From assembly GCF_003233845.1 (NCBI RefSeq), contig NZ_QKRB01000054.1, positions 168,422-232,421 of the forward strand: DNA of 64,000 nt. The letters run 5' to 3'. A program made the position numbers and the translations under genes. The DNA comes from Paenibacillus sambharensis. Its GTDB lineage: Bacteria; Bacillota; Bacilli; Paenibacillales; Paenibacillaceae. Positions within the stretch are counted from its first letter, which is position 1; every line of letters starts with the position of its first letter. The notes below the pieces were generated by a model, which saw only the letters and a program-made list of their open reading frames with translations, did not search any database and was not told the origin of the DNA. This document shows, in pieces, positions 27,847-36,599 of this stretch.

Positions 27847-29745
27847 ATGAAGAGGCTGTCTGTAGTATTTTTGGTTTGTGCCCTATGGTTCAGCTGCCTG
27901 CCTCAGGCGCCTGCGCATGCTGCAGGCAATGCGGTTGCGAAGCTTCCGGGGAATTCGAACCCGCTGATGGACCATAAGCTGGGGGCGGATCCCTATGCGC
28001 TGGTTTACAACGATAGAGTCTATATTTATATGTCCAGCGATGCCTATGTATATAACAGCAATGGCACGGTTAAGGACAATGATTTTAGCGCACTGAATAA
28101 AATCCATGTGATTTCTTCTGCCGATATGGTGAACTGGACAGACCATGGCGCTATACCTGTAGCAGGCAGCAACAATGCTAATAATGGCCAGGGGATTGCA
28201 AAATGGGCATCGCTATCGTGGGCTCCATCTGTCGCCAAGAAGACGATAAACGGCAGGGACAAGTTCTTTTTGTATTTTGCTAACGGCGCTTCGGGTATCG
28301 GTGTGCTTACGGCGGACAGTCCAGTCGGTCCTTGGTCCGACCCTGTCGGAAGAGCGCTTCTGACAACCAGTACACCGGGAATGTCCGGCGTTACATGGCT
28401 GTTTGATCCTGCTGTTCTGGTCGATGACGATGGCACAGGTTATCTGTATAGCGGCGGGGGGATTCCGAATACCTCTGATCCGGCGTCTGTCGCGAATCCA
28501 AAGACAGCCAGAGTTATCAAACTGGGAGCCGATATGACCAGTGTGGTCGGGAGTGCCGTAACCATCGATGCTCCTTACTTGTTTGAAGACTCGGGTATGC
28601 ATAAGTATAACGGCAAGTACTATTATTCCTACTGTATCAATTTCACGGGTACTCATCCGGCGGCTTATCCAGCAGGGGAAATCGGCTATATGGTGGGTGA
28701 CAGCCCGATGGGCCCCTTCACCTATAAAGGCCATTTTCTCAAAAATCCGTATGCCTTCTTCGGTGTGGGCGGTAACAATCATCACGCTGTATTCCAATTC
28801 AAGAACGAGTGGTATGTCGTCTATCATGCACAGACAGTCAGCAAGGCAGTGCTGGGAGACGGTAAAGGCTATCGCTCGCCGCATATCAACAAGCTGGTGC
28901 ACAATTCTGATGGGACAATCCAGGAGGTTAAGGCAGATATGGCCGGCATACCTCAAATTGTCAATCTGAATCCGTATAACCGGGTTGAGGCCGAAACAAT
29001 CGGCTGGAATGCCGGCATTACAACGGAACCAAGCAGAGCCGCTGGCGGACCGTTCAACAATCAGAATGTGACAAGTATAAACAATGGGGACTGGATTGCT
29101 GTAGGCAACGTCGACTTTGGCACCGGCGGAGCCAAATCTTTTAAGGCGAATGTTGCTTCCACTGCGGGCGGCAAAATCGAAATTCGTCTGGGCAGTCCTG
29201 CGGGCACGCTCATTGGAACTCTTAATGTCGGCTCTACAGGGGGGAATCAAACCTGGAGGGAGCTGGAGACAACGGTAAACAACACAACAGGTGTCCATAG
29301 AGTTTACTTCGTGTTTAGCGGAACAGGGACCGGCAATCTGTTTAATTTCGATTATTGGCAGTTTACGGCCAATTCGTCCAGTGCAACCAGGGTGGAAGCT
29401 GAAAATATGACCCTTGGCGGCACCTATGCCGGGAAGATCAGCTCCCCTTTTAATGGAGCTGCCTTATACGCGAATGGTGATTATAGTGCGTACAATCAAT
29501 ATTTTGCTTTCCCTACCCACAGCTTCACACTCCGGGGCGCCTCCAGCAATTCCGGAACGGCCAGAGTCGATTTACAAATCGGAGGAACGACAGTCGGATC
29601 CTTTTACTTTACGGGAACAGCGCCGACCACTCAAACCTTGTCCAACATCAGTCATGCCACCGGACCCGTGGAAGTAAGACTGACGGTATCGACCGATAAT
29701 GGCACATGGGATGCTTATGTCGACTATCTGGAATATACAAATTAA
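27847..29745 (+). CDS. Secreted arabinoxylan arabinofuranohydrolase, GH43-CBM6
   Basis: This is an exported GH43 enzyme of 632 residues closely resembling XynD-type AXH-m2,3 enzymes, which strip arabinose from singly substituted xylose units in arabinoxylan. The signal peptide ends near residue 26 (PAHAAG). The five-bladed propeller (about 30-375) carries Asp48 in LGADPY, Asp187 in LFDPAV and Glu247 in YLFEDSG as base, pKa modulator and acid. A CBM6 module (about 378-505) and a second CBM6/35-like module (about 515-632) follow. GGAGGAATGAATA lies before the ATG. There is no SLH anchor. The gene is single, with a cre-like operator upstream, and works outside the cell to feed the arabinofuranose and xylan importers. 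Confidence 0.95.
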   Translation: MKRLSVVFLVCALWFSCLPQAPAHAAGNAVAKLPGNSNPLMDHKLGADPYALVYNDRVYIYMSSDAYVYNSNGTVKDNDFSALNKIHVISSADMVNWTDHGAIPVAGSNNANNGQGIAKWASLSWAPSVAKKTINGRDKFFLYFANGASGIGVLTADSPVGPWSDPVGRALLTTSTPGMSGVTWLFDPAVLVDDDGTGYLYSGGGIPNTSDPASVANPKTARVIKLGADMTSVVGSAVTIDAPYLFEDSGMHKYNGKYYYSYCINFTGTHPAAYPAGEIGYMVGDSPMGPFTYKGHFLKNPYAFFGVGGNNHHAVFQFKNEWYVVYHAQTVSKAVLGDGKGYRSPHINKLVHNSDGTIQEVKADMAGIPQIVNLNPYNRVEAETIGWNAGITTEPSRAAGGPFNNQNVTSINNGDWIAVGNVDFGTGGAKSFKANVASTAGGKIEIRLGSPAGTLIGTLNVGSTGGNQTWRELETTVNNTTGVHRVYFVFSGTGTGNLFNFDYWQFTANSSSATRVEAENMTLGGTYAGKISSPFNGAALYANGDYSAYNQYFAFPTHSFTLRGASSNSGTARVDLQIGGTTVGSFYFTGTAPTTQTLSNISHATGPVEVRLTVSTDNGTWDAYVDYLEYTN

Positions 29746-29886
29746 GAAGCACCGGGAACTGCTTGTTTAGGCTTTCTCTTAGGTCTGTCATCGTATTAAC
29801 GACGGCTCCTGCTGAAGCAGTTCTTTCTAAACAAAATGTCAGGGTTTGAAACAGCTTTGCAGCAACTTTTTATCCTGGCCGTACAG

Positions 29887-29915
29887 GCACTTCTGGGCCC
29901 CCGCCCACATACACT
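29887..29915 (+). promoter_or_regulatory. Mother-cell sigma promoter candidate for sigK
   Basis: CATACACT at 29908-29915 matches the -10 element used by sporulation sigma-E/sigma-K RNA polymerase (CATACANT). A minimal AC-containing -35 lies 17 bp upstream. It sits about 80 bp before the sigK start. Sequence match only. Confidence 0.5.
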
Positions 29916-29995
29916 GTAGAACAGTCTTCGGAGATTGCCGGGGTTTACGCTATAGCGCGTATCTGAACCGGCCATTACGTATGGGGGTGTCTGAT

Positions 29996-30697
29996 ATGCC
30001 TGGATTATTTGCTGCAATTGCCTTGTTTATCAAACAGCTTTCGCTGCTCGTTTCTTATGTCAAGAATAACGCCTTCCCGCAGCCGCTGCAGGAGGCAGAG
30101 GAAGCGCGGCACCTGAAGCTGATGGCGGAAGGCAACCAGCATTCCCGAAACATGTTGATTGAGCACAATCTGCGCCTTGTCGCCCACATCGTCAAGAAAT
30201 TCGATAACACCGGCGAGGATCTTGAGGATTTGATTTCGATTGGCACAATCGGTCTGATCAAGGCGATCGAGAGCTTCCAGACGGGTAAAGGCACGAAGCT
30301 TGCCACCTTCGCGGCCCGCTGTATTGAGAATGAGATCCTCATGCATCTTCGCTCGCTCAAGAAAACGAAGAAGGATGTTTCGCTGCACGATCCGATTGGG
30401 ACTGATAAGGAAGGCAATGAAATCACCTTGATCGATATTCTCGGCACGGAGGCCGATGATGTGGTCGATAAGGTGCAGCTGAAGATTGAGAAGAGCAAGA
30501 TTTACAAGAATCTTGACATACTGGATGACCGGGAGAAGGAAGTCGTCGTGGGACGCTTCGGCCTGGAGCACGGCGGGGAAGAACGGACACAGCGGGAGAT
30601 CGCGAAGGAGCTCGGTATCAGCCGGAGTTATGTTTCGCGGATTGAGAAGCGGGCGCTGATGAAGCTGTATCATGAGTTTTATAAGGCAAAGAGATGA
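29996..30697 (+). CDS. sigK: RNA polymerase sporulation sigma factor K, uninterrupted
   Basis: This is pro-sigma-K of 233 residues, the last mother-cell sigma factor of sporulation. The ATG at 29996 follows GGGGGTGT and gives the known pro-sequence, a hydrophobic stretch ending [15 protein letters not shown], which the SpoIVFB protease clips in Bacillus. Region 2 contains [12 protein letters not shown] and [17 protein letters not shown]; region 4 has [15 protein letters not shown] and the helix-turn-helix [21 protein letters not shown]. The gene is whole: the position interrupted by skin-type elements in B. subtilis and some clostridia is continuous here. Its 3' end has an 87%-identical 51-bp echo at 51697-51747, discussed among the findings. 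Confidence 0.96.
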   Translation: MPGLFAAIALFIKQLSLLVSYVKNNAFPQPLQEAEEARHLKLMAEGNQHSRNMLIEHNLRLVAHIVKKFDNTGEDLEDLISIGTIGLIKAIESFQTGKGTKLATFAARCIENEILMHLRSLKKTKKDVSLHDPIGTDKEGNEITLIDILGTEADDVVDKVQLKIEKSKIYKNLDILDDREKEVVVGRFGLEHGGEERTQREIAKELGISRSYVSRIEKRALMKLYHEFYKAKR

Positions 30698-30748
30698 GTT
30701 TTGAAAAGATAAGTTGTGAAGTAATGCTTAAAACAACACAGTTTTTTG

Positions 30749-30783
30749 AAAGCGACTTGTCTACGGATGAGTTGCTTTTTGTT
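30749..30783 (+). terminator. Terminator after sigK
   Basis: AAAGCGACT pairs imperfectly with AGTTGCTTT across a 12-nt loop and runs into TTTGTTTT. Confidence 0.7.
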
Positions 30784-30857
30784 TTATTTCTTCCCAAACG
30801 AACAAAGCGGGCATACCTTAAGTAAGATTCGGATTTCCGTGAGATTTTATAATAAAT

Positions 30858-30897
30858 CGTGCATCACCCTCATATGAACTTCCATGCATAATTGTTA
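30858..30897 (+). promoter_or_regulatory. Conserved promoter box of the xylan regulon, copy 1
   Basis: This 40-bp segment aligns without gaps to 43311-43350 upstream of the GH30+GH10 gene with 30 identities, including the blocks CGTGCATCA, CTCATA and AATTGTTA at identical spacing; TTTTATAAT precedes both. It lies 50-90 bp before the xylan lipoprotein gene. It is probably the binding site of a shared activator, most likely the YesN-type response regulator. Confidence 0.75.
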
Positions 30898-30946
30898 CTA
30901 TAACTGTGTAGCAAGTCATTATAGATTTAAATTGGGAGGGTTAAAG

Positions 30947-32275
30947 ATGTTGAAATGGAAGCGTTCTCTTACAGTCTTGGCCATGACAGCTTTGCTGGGG
31001 ACGATGGCAGCATGCGCTGGCGGCGGGACAAACAACAATGCAGAATCTACTGCAGAGCCTGCTGACACTAATAATGCCGCAACGGCTGAACCAAGCAGTG
31101 AACCTGTAAAGCTGCGCATTATGTGGTGGGGTTCCCAGCCGCGCCACGAGGCAACCCTGGCTGCGCTTGACTTGTACACAAAGAACAACCCGAATGTTAC
31201 GTTTGAGCCGGAGTATTCTGGTATGGATGGATACTTGGACAAACTATCAACTCAAGCCGCGGCTAATAACGCACCGGATATCGTTCAGCTTGATCCGGGC
31301 TGGATGCCGGACTGGATGTCCCGTAATCAATTAACTGAGCTGGCACCTGAGGTTGATGTAAGCAAATTCGACTCAAAATTACTGGCCGGAGGTCAACTTG
31401 ACGGCAAGCAATATGCTGTTCCTCTGGGTTCGGTAGCGTTCGGTATGGTTTATGACAAAGCCGCTATGGATAAGCTCGGAATTGCTAATCCGGCCAATGG
31501 CTGGACTTGGGATGACTTCTTCGCTTTAGCCAAGGAATCCAAAGCCAAATTGCCAAGCGGACAATATTTTACCTTGGACTATGCAGGCAACTACTTTATG
31601 TATTCGGCCTACCAATACGCCAAAGGTAAAGGTCAGGTTATCACGGATGATGGTCACTTCAACGTAGATCAAGCTGCCTACTTGGAATGGACTAAGAAAT
31701 TTGAGGAGCTGCGCAAGGAAGGGCTGGTTCCTCCGGCGGACGTAAACGCATCTGACAAGGAAAATGATCCGCAAATGGACTTGATGGCGGCAGGCAAAGT
31801 TTTGTTCCGGTATAGCTTTTCTAATAACCTGGGTACATGGGACAGTATTAAACCAGGCGCTTACGCACTTGTAACCATGCCGCGTGCAGAAGAAGCAGGC
31901 GGATGGTTGAAACCATCGATGTATCTCTCTGTCACCAAAAACTCCAAGCATGCTGAAGAAGCTAAAAAATTCATCAACTGGTTTGTGAATGATCAGGAGG
32001 CGGCCAAGATTCTGCAAACATTCCGCGGCCTGCCAGCTAATAAGGAAATTTCAACTTCCCTGGAAGCAAGCATTAGCGATCTGGACAAGGTTGGATTAGA
32101 ACTCCTCCGTGCGACTGAAAAGGATGGTCAGACCTGGTCGGCTGGAGCTGGAGGCTGGACGAACTTTATTGACAAAGACTGGGCGCTTGTCCGGGATCAG
32201 CTTAGCTTTGGAAAAGTCACACCTGAGAAAGCCTTTGAGCAGTTGAAAGAAGCAGCACAATCTTACGAAAAATAA
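30947..32275 (+). CDS. Xylan-locus sugar-binding lipoprotein
   Basis: This is a family 1 solute-binding lipoprotein of 442 residues. The start ATG 30947 follows GGGAGGG, and the signal peptide ends with lipobox MAAC (Cys23), followed by an Asn/Thr/Ala/Glu-rich linker. The mature part has the typical IVQLDPGWMPDWMSRNQL, WTWDDFFALAKESK and FINWFVNDQEAAK segments. It is the first gene of the glucuronoxylan locus, and its presumed ligand is an aldouronic acid (methylglucuronoxylo-oligosaccharide), by context with GH67 downstream. A 14-bp hairpin follows its stop. The permeases are 2.4 kb downstream, after the alpha-glucuronidase gene. Confidence 0.93.
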   Translation: MLKWKRSLTVLAMTALLGTMAACAGGGTNNNAESTAEPADTNNAATAEPSSEPVKLRIMWWGSQPRHEATLAALDLYTKNNPNVTFEPEYSGMDGYLDKLSTQAAANNAPDIVQLDPGWMPDWMSRNQLTELAPEVDVSKFDSKLLAGGQLDGKQYAVPLGSVAFGMVYDKAAMDKLGIANPANGWTWDDFFALAKESKAKLPSGQYFTLDYAGNYFMYSAYQYAKGKGQVITDDGHFNVDQAAYLEWTKKFEELRKEGLVPPADVNASDKENDPQMDLMAAGKVLFRYSFSNNLGTWDSIKPGAYALVTMPRAEEAGGWLKPSMYLSVTKNSKHAEEAKKFINWFVNDQEAAKILQTFRGLPANKEISTSLEASISDLDKVGLELLRATEKDGQTWSAGAGGWTNFIDKDWALVRDQLSFGKVTPEKAFEQLKEAAQSYEK

Positions 32276-32283
32276 TTCAAGGA

Positions 32284-32320
32284 CAAGGCCCGGAACAGCT
32301 TGTTCCGGGCCTTGAATTTG
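32284..32320 (+). terminator. Hairpin between lipoprotein and GH67 genes
   Basis: CAAGGCCCGGAACA and TGTTCCGGGCCTTG form a perfect 14-bp stem with a 3-nt loop, then AATTTGCTTT. Likely partial termination or mRNA stabilisation, like the hairpin behind the first lipoprotein gene. Confidence 0.8.
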
Positions 32321-32417
32321 CTTTGGCTGCAGACGGCTGTCCCGTACATTTACAGCCATACTGGCGCTTGAACAAACAAACAGATATGTGCGATTTAGGC
32401 ATAGGGAGGATTTAATA

Positions 32418-34490
32418 ATGAGTAATTCTGTGTTGTATCACCCCGGAGACGGATATCTGGCCTGGCAGCAGTACCGCCGGAACAGGGCGGGGGCGATTGT
32501 TGATCAATATGCGGTGTACAAACATATTGTAGTTGATGCGCAGGAGGATGTTGTTATTCGTTCTGCAGTGAACGAGTTGTCTCAAGGCATGGAGGGGATC
32601 ACAGGCACCAAGGTGTCCCTATCAGGTAATACGGAGAGTACTCCCGGTATTATATTAGGAACTTTCGGAACCGGTACTGGTATAGATGAACTGTTCAACC
32701 CTGATGTAAGCAGTGCTGTCAAAGCAGAGGGCTTTGCGATTCATACCGACAGCCTTACCGGTAATATTGCCATCGGTGCAGTCACATCCGCAGGTATATT
32801 GTATGGAGTATTTCACCTGCTGCGTATCATGGGGACAGGCAACTCTGTTCAGCATTTAAATATAGTAGAGAATCCCGTCAATCAGCTGCGCATGATTAAC
32901 CAGTGGGATAATATGGACGGGAGTGTGGAGCGGGGATACGCCGGGGAATCTATTTTTTATGAAGACAACCGGATAACAGATAATCTTCAACGCATCCAGG
33001 ATTATGCCCGCCTGCTGGCCTCCATCGGGATCAATGCCATCGCTATCAACAACGTGAATGTCCACCGGGTGGAGAGCAGGCTGTTAACGGAATTCCTGCC
33101 GCATGTGGCGAAGCTGGCAGCAATCTTCCGTGCCTATGCAATCAAGCTGTTCCTGAGCGTCAATTATGCCAGCCCGATTGAGATCGGCGGCCTCTCATCG
33201 GCAGATCCGCTGGATTCAGATGTCCGGGAATGGTGGAGGGCCGCAGCGTCAGAACTATATGCTGTAATTCCTGATTTCGGAGGATTCCTGGTCAAGGCAG
33301 ATTCGGAGAACCGGCCGGGACCGTTTACCTACGGAAGAGATCATGCCGACGGCGCCAATATGCTGGCCGAAGCGCTGAAGCCGCATGGCGGCATCGTCAT
33401 CTGGCGCTGCTTCGTGTATAACTGCAAGCAGGACTGGCGCGACCGAACAACGGACCGGGCGCGGGCGGCCTATGACCATTTCCAGCCGCTGGATGGACGT
33501 TTCATGGATAATGTCATCCTGCAGGTGAAGAATGGACCGATTGATTTTCAGGTCAGAGAGCCAGTTTCGCCGCTGCTTGGAGCCATGCCGCAGACAAATC
33601 AGGTCATTGAATTTCAGATTGCCCAGGAGTATACCGGACAGCAACGCCATGTGTGCTATCTGGTCCCCCAGTGGAAGGAAATTCTAAACTTTGATACACA
33701 TCTCCAAGGTGAAGGAACTACGGTCAAACGTATTGTGGATGGAAGTGTTCACGGCAATGTCTACAGCGGGTTTGCCGCCGTCTCCAATATTGGAAATGAC
33801 ACCAATTGGACGGGCCATCTGCTGGCCCAGGCGAATCTGTTCGGTTACGGTCGTCTGGCCTGGAATCCGGAATTGTCTGCCGAGAATATTGCTCTGGAAT
33901 GGATTATGCTCACCTTTGGCACCCATGAGCTGCTGGTTCAGACCCTACTAGATATCCTGATGAACTCCTGGGAGATTTATGAATCGTATACAGCCCCGCT
34001 GGGCGTCGGGTTTATGGTCAATCCTGACCACCACTATGGCCCTAATGTGGATGGATATGAGTATTCAATGTGGGGGACTTATCACTTCGCAGACTGCTAT
34101 GGTATCGGTGTGGACCGTACCACAGTAACCGGGACCGGGTATACCTCCCAATATGCCCGTATTAACATGGAGCTGTACGAGTCGCTTAAGAGCTGTCCGG
34201 ATGAACTGCTGCTCTTTTTCCACCATGTACCGTATACCCATGTGCTCCATTCCGGCAAAACCGTGATTCAGCACATTTATGATACACATTATGCAGGTGC
34301 GGAGCGGGCAAGCCAACTGGCCGCCGCCTGGGAGCTTGTGAAGGACCAGGTGGGTGAGCAGGCATACAGGCATGTGGCGGACCGTCTTGCAGAACAGGCC
34401 GAGCATGCTAAAGAGTGGCGGGACCGAATCAATACGTACTTTTTCCGGAAGAGCGGAATTGCTGATCAATGGGGAAGAACCATCTATTAA
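32418..34490 (+). CDS. aguA: Alpha-glucuronidase, GH67
   Basis: This is a cytoplasmic alpha-glucuronidase of 690 residues that removes (4-O-methyl)glucuronic acid from the non-reducing end of aldouronic acids. The ATG at 32418 follows AGGGAGGA, and there is no signal peptide. The N-terminal beta domain spans about 1-140; the barrel carries Glu297 in [10 protein letters not shown] (acid), Asp376 in [10 protein letters not shown] and Glu404 in QIAQEYTGQ (base pair). The spacings 79 and 28 match those of the characterised Geobacillus enzyme (Glu285, Asp364, Glu392). A helical C-terminal dimer domain ends the protein. The locus arrangement recalls the aldouronate-utilisation cluster known from Paenibacillus. 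Confidence 0.96.
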   Translation: MSNSVLYHPGDGYLAWQQYRRNRAGAIVDQYAVYKHIVVDAQEDVVIRSAVNELSQGMEGITGTKVSLSGNTESTPGIILGTFGTGTGIDELFNPDVSSAVKAEGFAIHTDSLTGNIAIGAVTSAGILYGVFHLLRIMGTGNSVQHLNIVENPVNQLRMINQWDNMDGSVERGYAGESIFYEDNRITDNLQRIQDYARLLASIGINAIAINNVNVHRVESRLLTEFLPHVAKLAAIFRAYAIKLFLSVNYASPIEIGGLSSADPLDSDVREWWRAAASELYAVIPDFGGFLVKADSENRPGPFTYGRDHADGANMLAEALKPHGGIVIWRCFVYNCKQDWRDRTTDRARAAYDHFQPLDGRFMDNVILQVKNGPIDFQVREPVSPLLGAMPQTNQVIEFQIAQEYTGQQRHVCYLVPQWKEILNFDTHLQGEGTTVKRIVDGSVHGNVYSGFAAVSNIGNDTNWTGHLLAQANLFGYGRLAWNPELSAENIALEWIMLTFGTHELLVQTLLDILMNSWEIYESYTAPLGVGFMVNPDHHYGPNVDGYEYSMWGTYHFADCYGIGVDRTTVTGTGYTSQYARINMELYESLKSCPDELLLFFHHVPYTHVLHSGKTVIQHIYDTHYAGAERASQLAAAWELVKDQVGEQAYRHVADRLAEQAEHAKEWRDRINTYFFRKSGIADQWGRTIY

Positions 34491-34501
34491 TGGACTGTAA
34501 T

Positions 34502-34531
34502 GAAGAGGCGGTGAATACCGCTTCTTTTTTT
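34502..34531 (+). terminator. Terminator after the GH67 gene
   Basis: GAAGAGGCGGT and ACCGCTTC form the stem around GAAT and are followed by seven T residues, so the permease genes are fed by read-through or a promoter in the 202-bp gap. Confidence 0.85.
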
Positions 34532-34692
34532 ATATCCTATAGGCTGAATATAGTCTCAACCAATCCCGGAATAGAAATATCAGTTTTATTATCGTTATAT
34601 TTTGAAAGAATTCGAGCATTCCCCTCCTTTAGAGGGCGTGGGACGGATTATATACTTAAAGTATAAAAATTGACCACAAGAGGTGACCACAG

Positions 34693-35655
34693 ATGAACCG
34701 TTCCACAGCCACTATAGCCCAATCTGCTGCCAAGACAAAAAAAAGCTCATACTTTCGCAGCAGATGGAACGCTCCGCTTGCAGGCTATTTGTTTATTTCG
34801 CCTTGGCTGATCGGATTTCTAGCGCTTACAGCATATCCGTTATTCTTATCCCTGTACTATTCATTCACCGATTACACTTTGATGCAGCCGGTAGAATGGA
34901 CCGGGACCCGCAATTATGAGCGTATCTTTACAGCGGACCCCAAATTCATTCAATCCGCTAAGGTAACCTTCATGTACGTGCTGGCTTCCGTACCCTTAAA
35001 GCTTATAGCTGCTCTCTTCGTTGCTATGATTCTGAGCAGAGCCGTAAAAGGAATAGGCTTTTACCGCACGGCGATTTATTTTCCGTCGCTAATCGGAGGG
35101 AGTATCGGGGTATCGCTGCTCTGGCGCAACATTTTTGGCGTAGACGGGATTTTTAACAAACTGATTGGCGTCTTTGGCATTGAAGGGAAGGGCTGGATTA
35201 CAAGCCCCGATACGGCGCTCAGCACGCTGATCCTGCTGACAGTCTGGCAGTTCGGTTCCACCATGGTTATTTTTCTGGCAGGTCTGAAGCAGATTCCAAA
35301 CGACCTGTACGAAGCATCATCTGTGGATGGGGCCAACAAAATCACACAATTCTTCCGAATCACACTGCCGATGCTTTCGCCCATTCTCTACTTCAACCTG
35401 ATTATGGCCGTTATCGGCTCGTTCCAAATGTTCACCTCGGCTTTTGTGATCACGAACGGCGGACCGATGAACTCCACCTTTGTGTATGCGATGTACTTGT
35501 ATGAAAGGGCATTCAGCCGGTATGAGCTGGGTTATGCCTCGGCACTGGCCTGGATTATGTTGGTCGCCATTGTTGCGGCCACGGTTCTGATTTCCTACAC
35601 CTCGAAGTATTGGGTATTCTATGAAACAGACACTGGAGGGAAAAAACGTAAATGA
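34693..35655 (+). CDS. Xylan-locus ABC permease, MalF/UgpA type
   Basis: This is a membrane permease of 320 residues with a charged N-terminal tail, a first helix at about residues 35-58, five more hydrophobic segments, and the EAA loop EASSVDGANKITQFFRI near residue 215-232. AAGAGGTGACC precedes the ATG. It overlaps the next permease by 4 bp (ATGA), so the two are translated together. With the lipoprotein at 30.9 kb it should import aldouronic acids or xylo-oligosaccharides; the energising ATPase is not in the window. Nothing unusual in length or motifs. Confidence 0.93.
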   Translation: MNRSTATIAQSAAKTKKSSYFRSRWNAPLAGYLFISPWLIGFLALTAYPLFLSLYYSFTDYTLMQPVEWTGTRNYERIFTADPKFIQSAKVTFMYVLASVPLKLIAALFVAMILSRAVKGIGFYRTAIYFPSLIGGSIGVSLLWRNIFGVDGIFNKLIGVFGIEGKGWITSPDTALSTLILLTVWQFGSTMVIFLAGLKQIPNDLYEASSVDGANKITQFFRITLPMLSPILYFNLIMAVIGSFQMFTSAFVITNGGPMNSTFVYAMYLYERAFSRYELGYASALAWIMLVAIVAATVLISYTSKYWVFYETDTGGKKRK

Positions 35656-36497
35656 CCACTCTAAAATGGAAGCCGGCGTTCCGTCATCTGTTCATGATTC
35701 TCTTCAGCCTCATGATGGTTTATCCGGTTCTTTGGTGGGTCGGTGCTTCACTGAAGCACAGCACTGAGCTGGGCTCGCCGTCGATTTTCCCGACTGCCCC
35801 GCAATGGAGTAACTTCACCAAAGGCTGGACATCGGTTCCTGGACACACGTTTACCGATTTCTATCTCAATACCTTCGGACTGGAGCTCGCGGTAATTGTT
35901 GCAACGCTGCTATCCTGTACCCTGGTGGCCTTCGGTTTTGCGAGACTGGACTTTCCGCTCAAAAACTTCTGGTTCTCCATTCTGATGCTGACCTTGATGA
36001 TGCCCGGACAAGTGCTGATCATCCCGCAATATGCGCTGTTCCATCAACTGGGCTGGGTGAATACGTACTTGCCGTTTATTGTTCCGCATTTGCTTGCTAC
36101 CGGGACAGGCGGCAGCTTCTTCGTTTTCCTGCTGATTCAATTTATCCGCGGCGTTCCAAGAGAGCTTGACGAATCGGCCAAAATTGACGGCTGCTCCTGG
36201 TTCGGAATCTTCTGGAGAGTCGTTATGCCGCTTGCCTTTCCGGCAATCGTTACCGTGACGATCTTCTGCTTCCTGTGGAACTGGGACGATTTCCTCGGTC
36301 ATCTCCTGTATATCAACAGCGTGGACAAGTATACGGTCGGACTCGCGCTGCGTATGATCAATGACTCGCAATCTGCGGCGGAGTGGGGCCAATTGCTTGC
36401 CATGTCACTGGTATCTATACTTCCGGCAACCATCGTCTTCATGTTCCTTCAGAAGTATTTCGTTGAAGGGATTGCGACAACAGGAATTAAAGGATAA
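35652..36497 (+). CDS. Xylan-locus ABC permease, MalG type
   Basis: This is the partner permease of 281 residues, starting at the ATG inside the preceding stop overlap. Hydrophobic segments begin near residues 12-32. A PSIFPTAPQW extracellular turn and the EAA-equivalent loop ESAKIDGCSWFGIFW follow, and the ending FVEGIATTGIKG is typical for MalG-type proteins. GGAGGGAAAAAACG supplies the ribosome binding site. A terminator follows after about 25 bp, separating the importer from the two-component genes. Confidence 0.93.
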   Translation: MTTLKWKPAFRHLFMILFSLMMVYPVLWWVGASLKHSTELGSPSIFPTAPQWSNFTKGWTSVPGHTFTDFYLNTFGLELAVIVATLLSCTLVAFGFARLDFPLKNFWFSILMLTLMMPGQVLIIPQYALFHQLGWVNTYLPFIVPHLLATGTGGSFFVFLLIQFIRGVPRELDESAKIDGCSWFGIFWRVVMPLAFPAIVTVTIFCFLWNWDDFLGHLLYINSVDKYTVGLALRMINDSQSAAEWGQLLAMSLVSILPATIVFMFLQKYFVEGIATTGIKG

Positions 36498-36521
36498 GAT
36501 TTAAAAAAACATTGGTCCGTT

Positions 36522-36560
36522 AACGGTAAAGCGTCGAATGCCCTTCGCAGCTTTACCGTT
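36522..36560 (+). terminator. Terminator after the permease pair
   Basis: AACGGTAAAGC and GCTTTACCGTT form an 11-bp perfect stem with a 17-nt loop, followed by TATTG. The T-tract is weak, so partial read-through into the kinase gene is possible. Confidence 0.7.
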
Positions 36561-36599
36561 TATTGTATGTGAACGGGAGTACGAAGGAAGGTAGAGCAT

